Positions 60,190 through 64,000 of a stretch of 64,000 bases of DNA are shown one piece after another (the first letter of the stretch is position 1; every line of letters starts with the position of its first letter). The position numbers and the translations under genes are program-made. The DNA comes from Cyclobacteriaceae bacterium. GTDB lineage: Bacteria > Bacteroidota > Bacteroidia > Cytophagales > Cyclobacteriaceae. The notes below the pieces were generated by a model, which was given only the letters and a program-made list of their open reading frames with translations, was not told the DNA's origin and did not search any database. The stretch spans positions 1-64,000 of the forward strand of contig JAAUQL010000009.1 in NCBI GenBank assembly GCA_012033595.1. The letters are read 5' to 3'.

Positions 60190-60768
60190 CTATTGCTGAA
60201 GCGGATCTACCGGAAACCTTTTCATCAGTTCTTTCACCAGCCGGGGGATATTGCGCTCCCTGTTTTTTGGGTTTTCGTCAATTTCGCCTGAGATGGTGCC
60301 CTGCCAGATCAATTTTTTGGTTTCGGAGTCAAACACATCACAAACCAGGGTACCTACGTAGTAGTCGTACTCGCTGTAGCTGGTGGTATTGTAGCCCATA
60401 CCCCAACCCCATGCCGCACCATAGCCAAAGCCACCATAATACCCATAAGGGCCACCTGCGCCATAGTGAGAAGTATATGCCGTGGTGCCTGTCTTTTGAT
60501 CTACCACTATAAATAGGGACATAACGATATCGCCATTTCGGTCTGTTTTGTCCAGTCCCCTTTTTTCAAATTCTTCTGTAAAAGCCCTTTCAATTCTTTC
60601 TTTATCGAACCGGTTGAGAATTTTATCACTTTGCTCTGTCCAACCATAAAAACTCATGGTTTTGTATTTGCTAAAATCTACATCGCGATCTTTTTCGGAG
60701 TGAAATTGTACGGTGGAGCATGAGGCCATTGCCAACAAGGCCATTGCTAAAATAATGGAGCTTTTCAT
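60190..60768 (-). CDS. DUF4136 lipoprotein
   Basis: A 192-residue lipoprotein (IILAMALLAMASCSTVQFHS, lipobox cysteine at residue 17). It has the family segments DVDFSKYKTMSFYGW, NGDIVMSLFIVVDQKTGTTA and LVCDVFDSETKKLIWQGTIS. A glycine/tyrosine-rich loop (GAGGPYGYYGGFGYGAAWGW) lies in the middle. DUF4136 proteins are probably periplasmic outer-membrane-associated; the function is unknown. It is monocistronic with its own terminator. Confidence 0.85.
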   Translation of the reverse strand: MKSSIILAMALLAMASCSTVQFHSEKDRDVDFSKYKTMSFYGWTEQSDKILNRFDKERIERAFTEEFEKRGLDKTDRNGDIVMSLFIVVDQKTGTTAYTSHYGAGGPYGYYGGFGYGAAWGWGMGYNTTSYSEYDYYVGTLVCDVFDSETKKLIWQGTISGEIDENPKNRERNIPRLVKELMKRFPVDPLQQ

Positions 60769-60851
60769 GGGGTAGATTGTGGTTTTTAGTTAAGAACAAT
60801 TATAACAATACTTTCTGGCAATTACTCAATTTATCCATTCAATTAGCTGTG

Positions 60852-62545
60852 CTATAATTCTAGTTCGTGGGCTTCGGCAGCGCCTCTTGGGTATCTGATG
60901 TGCTCTACCAGTTCGCTGATCTCTTCCGGTGGGGCAGGGGTGAATGTCATCACCACCCAAGCCACAACAAAATTCAGGATCATACCGACAAAGCCGATGC
61001 CTTCCGGAGAAATGCCCAGCAGCCAGTCTTCGGCGGTGTTGGATGCCGGATCGAGAAATTTGAAGTTGATGATGTAGCCGCCTGTAAACAATAAGCCCGT
61101 TATCATACCCGAGATGGCACCTTCTTTATTCATTCTTTTATTGAATATGCCCATAATGATGACCGGAAAAAATGAAGAAGCAGCCAGGCCAAACGCAAAG
61201 GCCACCGTAGCTGCGACGTAGTCGGGGGGGTTGACACCAAAATAGCCGGCCAGAAGCACCGCCAATCCGGCTGCTACCCGCGCGATGACCAACTCGGCAT
61301 GGTCGCTGATATCCGGCTTCAATTGCTTTTTGATCAGGTCGTGAGAGATAGAGGCGGAAATCACCAGCAAAAGACCTGCTGCCGTGGATAGTGCCGCAGC
61401 CAGAGCACCTGCTGCCACAAGAGCAATCACCCAATTGGCAATTTGGCGATTTCTGGATTGGCCAGTACAATGATGTCATGGTCGATGGTGAGTTCATTCA
61501 GGTCTTTGTTGGCCACATATTGCACTTTGCCATCGCCATTTTTATCCTCAAATATTATAAGTCCGGTTTTTTCCCATTTGCCAAACCAGGCCGGGAGTTT
61601 TGAATAGGGCGTTTCGCTCACCGTCTCTATGAGATTGGTGCGGGCAAATACCGCTATGGCCGGAGCTGTTGTATAGAGAATGGCTATAAAAATCAAGGCG
61701 TACCCTGCCGAAAGCCGCGCATCCCTAACCCTGGGCACCGTAAAGAACCTCACGATAACGTGGGGCAGGCCAGCGGTACCTGCCATCAGCGCTCCGGTAA
61801 TGCAAAACATATCCCACATTCCCCTGGCTCCTTCGGTGTACCTGGCAAAGCCTAATTCCTCATGGAGTCCATCTAATTTATCGAGCAGATAGGTGCCATC
61901 GGCAAGCCTGGCTCCAAAGCCAAGCTGGGGAATGGCGTGGTCTGTAAGCAAAATAGAAATGAAAATGGCCGGAACCATAAAAGCGAAAATCAGAATGCAA
62001 TACTGCGCCACCTGGGTATAGGTGATGCCTTTCATACCACCCATGACGGCATAAAAAAATACGATGAACATACCAATGACAACTCCATAGTTGACCGGGA
62101 CTTCCAAAAAGCGCGAAAATACCACACCAACGCCTCGCATTTGGCCTGCTACATAAGTAAACGAAACAAAAAGGGCGCAAAATACGGCTACGGTACGGGC
62201 GGTTTGCGAATAGTAGCGATCTCCCACAAAATCGGGTACGGTAAATTTGCCAAACTTGCGCAGATAGGGCGCCAACAGCAACGCCAGCAGTACATAGCCG
62301 CCCGTCCAGCCGAGCAGGTACACCGAGCCATCGTAGCCTGCAAATGATATGATGCCCGCCATGCTGATAAACGAAGCAGCAGACATCCAATCTGCTGCGG
62401 TGGCCATGCCATTGGCGATGGGGTGCACCCCGCCGCCAGCTACATAAAATTCGCCTGTGGAGCCGGCTCGCGACCATATCGCTATGCCAATATAGAGGGC
62501 AAATGTAATTCCTACTATGATGTATGTCCAGATTTGAACGCTCAT
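60852..62545 (-). CDS. Sodium:solute symporter, acetate permease type, frameshifted
   Basis: About 565 residues, some 13 helices of the SSS family. N-terminal markers are [20 protein letters not shown] and [40 protein letters not shown] is in the second half. An insertion of about 50 residues with [20 protein letters not shown] sits between helices. One base missing in coding-strand TTGCCAATTGGG (near plus 61430) breaks the ORF; repair gives [19 protein letters not shown]. It is preceded by its small DUF4212 partner gene (40 bases), a two-subunit arrangement described for acetate/lactate-type carriers. The substrate is likely a short carboxylate. Confidence 0.88.
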
Positions 62546-62584
62546 GGAAATGTGGGGTGAATGTGTGGGTACAAAAGAGAAGGC

Positions 62585-62836
62585 TTATTTTTCGTCCAGA
62601 TCAAATTTTTTGTCCAGACGGTTCATAAGGAAGGTATATATGAAAATAATGACTATAAACCCATAAATGGCTCCTTGCTGTGCAAACCAAAAGCCGAGCT
62701 TGAAGCCGCCAAGTTTGATGGCATTGAGTTCGTTCACAAATAGTATTCCGCAGCCAAATGATATGCTAAACCATATCAAAAGCAATACAAAAAGATAAAG
62801 CAGGTTGCGCTTCCAATATTTTTTGAGGTGTTCCAT
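62585..62836 (-). CDS. DUF4212 small subunit of the sodium/substrate symporter
   Basis: An 83-residue membrane protein with two helices (LLYLFVLLLIWFSISFGCGI; AIYGFIVIIFIYTFLMNRLD). The motif FGCGILFVNELNAIKLGGFK-like and FWFAQQGAIYGF is the DUF4212 signature. It directly precedes the SSS symporter in transcription order and probably is its partner. Confidence 0.92.
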   Translation of the reverse strand: MEHLKKYWKRNLLYLFVLLLIWFSISFGCGILFVNELNAIKLGGFKLGFWFAQQGAIYGFIVIIFIYTFLMNRLDKKFDLDEK

Positions 62837-62997
62837 GGGTGATTATGTAGGTTCGATGGTTTCAGGATAATTTCCAATATAGGTTCATTGGGCGGACTTA
62901 TCCAAAGTTGGCGGGTAGTTTGTTTCAATTTCTCGCGGGTATGAGCCGGTATTCATCAAAAGCTGAGATAACATCGATGCAAGAAGGCAGGCAGACC

Positions 62998-63034
62998 AAA
63001 AACAGAAAAGGCCATCTGATGACGGCCTTTTCTG
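62998..63034 (-). terminator. Intrinsic terminator after xylA
   Basis: CAGAAAAGGCC (plus 63003-63013) pairs perfectly with GGCCTTTTCTG (63024-63034). On the minus strand it is followed by five T, as expected downstream of xylA, which ends at 63055. Confidence 0.9.
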
Positions 63035-63054
63035 TGAACGATTATACTTTTGAT

Positions 63055-64000
63055 CTAAATATACTGATTGATGATGTTCTCGAATTGCTCCTGCTTACCA
63101 CTGATCTGCTTTGGTTCGCCTACTTCAAGGGCATGAGCGCGGAGATCCTCCAGCTTGAGTTTGCCTTGTTCAAATTCGGCTCCTTTGCCACCGTCGAAAG
63201 ACGCGTAGCGCTCTTTGCGCAATTTTTTATAGTCTGATTTTTCCAATACATCTGTTGCGATGAGCAAACCGCGCGCAAAAGCGTCCATACCACCGATGTG
63301 AGCCAGGAATATATCTTCGAGGTCTGTGGAGTTTCTTCGGGTTTTTGCATCGAAATTGACCCCGCCGCTTCCAAAACCGCCTGCCTGCAATATCACCAGC
63401 ATGGTTTCGGCCAGTTCGCCTACGTTGGTTGGGAATTGGTCTGTGTCCCAGCCGTTTTGATAATCGCCCCGGTTGGCATCTATACTGCCCAGCATGCCGG
63501 CATCTGCGGCCACTTGTAGTTCGTGCTCAAAGGTGTGCCCGGCCAGGGTGGCATGGTTCACTTCTATATTCAGTTTAAAATCATTTTCCAATCCATTGGC
63601 TCTCAAAAAGCCGATCACGGTTTCTGAGTCGAAGTCGTACTGATGCTTGGTGGGTTCCATGGGTTTTGGTTCGATCAGGAAAGTTCCTTTAAAACCATTT
63701 TTTCGGGCATAGTCGCGCGCCATGGTGAGGAATTGCGCCAGGTGCTCTTTTTCCCGTTTCATATCGGTATTGAGTAGCGACATATAGCCTTCGCGTCCGC
63801 CCCAGAATACATAGTTTTCGCCGCCAAGTGCAATGGTAGCATCGATGGCATTTTTCACTTGCGTGCCCGCCCAGGCCACCGCATTGAAATCGGGGTTGGT
63901 AGAAGCACCATTCATATACCGTGGATTAGAAAAGACATTGGCAGTGCCCCAGAGCAGCTTCACTCCGGTTTCTTTTTGCTTAGCCAGGGCATAATCCACT
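63055..64000 (-). CDS. xylA: Xylose isomerase, 5' part beyond the window
   Basis: The C-terminal 315 or so codons of an enzyme of about 440 residues that interconverts D-xylose and D-xylulose. Visible active-site segments are [39 protein letters not shown], the metal-binding E in [18 protein letters not shown], the lysine-distal [19 protein letters not shown] and [20 protein letters not shown] with acidic ligands, and [18 protein letters not shown]. The N-terminal part with the catalytic histidine lies outside. Xylose catabolism fits the plant-polysaccharide theme of the window. Confidence 0.96.
   Translation of the reverse strand, partial: VDYALAKQKETGVKLLWGTANVFSNPRYMNGASTNPDFNAVAWAGTQVKNAIDATIALGGENYVFWGGREGYMSLLNTDMKREKEHLAQFLTMARDYARKNGFKGTFLIEPKPMEPTKHQYDFDSETVIGFLRANGLENDFKLNIEVNHATLAGHTFEHELQVAADAGMLGSIDANRGDYQNGWDTDQFPTNVGELAETMLVILQAGGFGSGGVNFDAKTRRNSTDLEDIFLAHIGGMDAFARGLLIATDVLEKSDYKKLRKERYASFDGGKGAEFEQGKLKLEDLRAHALEVGEPKQISGKQEQFENIINQYI

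Noticed and set aside
1-64000. tRNA, rRNA or CRISPR arrays
   Set aside because: No T-loop (GGTTCGAATCC-like) with matching stems, no rRNA stretch and no regularly spaced repeats were found by eye.

Overview
The window comes from a member of the Bacteroidota, most likely a Cytophagales-type free-living bacterium. The evidence is a SusC/SusD pair behind a FecR gene, a T9SS sorting domain on a secreted glycosidase, a PorD (DUF4835) gene, the Bacteroidetes form of RNA polymerase omega, TAnnTTTG -7 promoter boxes, few Shine-Dalgarno sequences and many SPII lipoproteins. I see no tRNA, rRNA, CRISPR array, phage or insertion sequence. All calls come from reading the sequence; no search was run.

Layout. 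0-7.7 kb (mostly minus strand): a gene remnant at the edge, a Gfo/Idh/MocA oxidoreductase, two membrane-linked glycosyltransferases, L-serine dehydratase, tilS and a cyclic-nucleotide-binding protein. 8-13.7 kb (plus): a housekeeping run of an OstA/LptA-like protein, hpt, adk, obgE, grpE and dnaJ. 13.9-23.2 kb: a polysaccharide utilisation locus, fecR-susC-susD-GH9 endoglucanase. A possible antisense small RNA lies in the susC leader. 23.8-30.4 kb: a coiled-coil membrane protein, bamD, rpoZ, coaBC, porD, recN and flavodoxin. 30.9-36.5 kb: a complete rseC-rnfBCDGEA operon. 36.6-42.2 kb: a DHODH-like protein, a sorbosone-dehydrogenase-type lipoprotein and an AT-rich GH78 alpha-L-rhamnosidase. 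43-48 kb (minus): an assimilatory sulfate reduction operon, sulfite reductase(HEPN)-cobA-met8-cysH, behind a leader with an attenuator-like terminator, then a Fur regulator. 48.3-64 kb: yidD, a CobW GTPase, an NCS1 transporter, a BNR/sialidase-like protein, an SPFH protein with two tiny partners, methionine aminopeptidase, a TonB receptor, a DUF4405 membrane protein, an SDR, an acetate-type Na+ symporter with its small subunit, and a truncated xylA.

Together these describe a heterotroph that degrades beta-glucan, rhamnoside and xylose. SusCD and GH9 harvest glucan, and T9SS exports the enzyme. Rnf couples ferredoxin (or the nearby flavodoxin) to NADH and an ion gradient that Na+ symporters could use. 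The cys operon makes sulfide and siroheme.

An important caveat: fourteen otherwise normal genes carry one to three single-base frameshifts (eighteen in all), almost all explained by one missing base in a homopolymer. This looks like sequencing or assembly error more than decay, so I annotate the full gene spans and give the break points.
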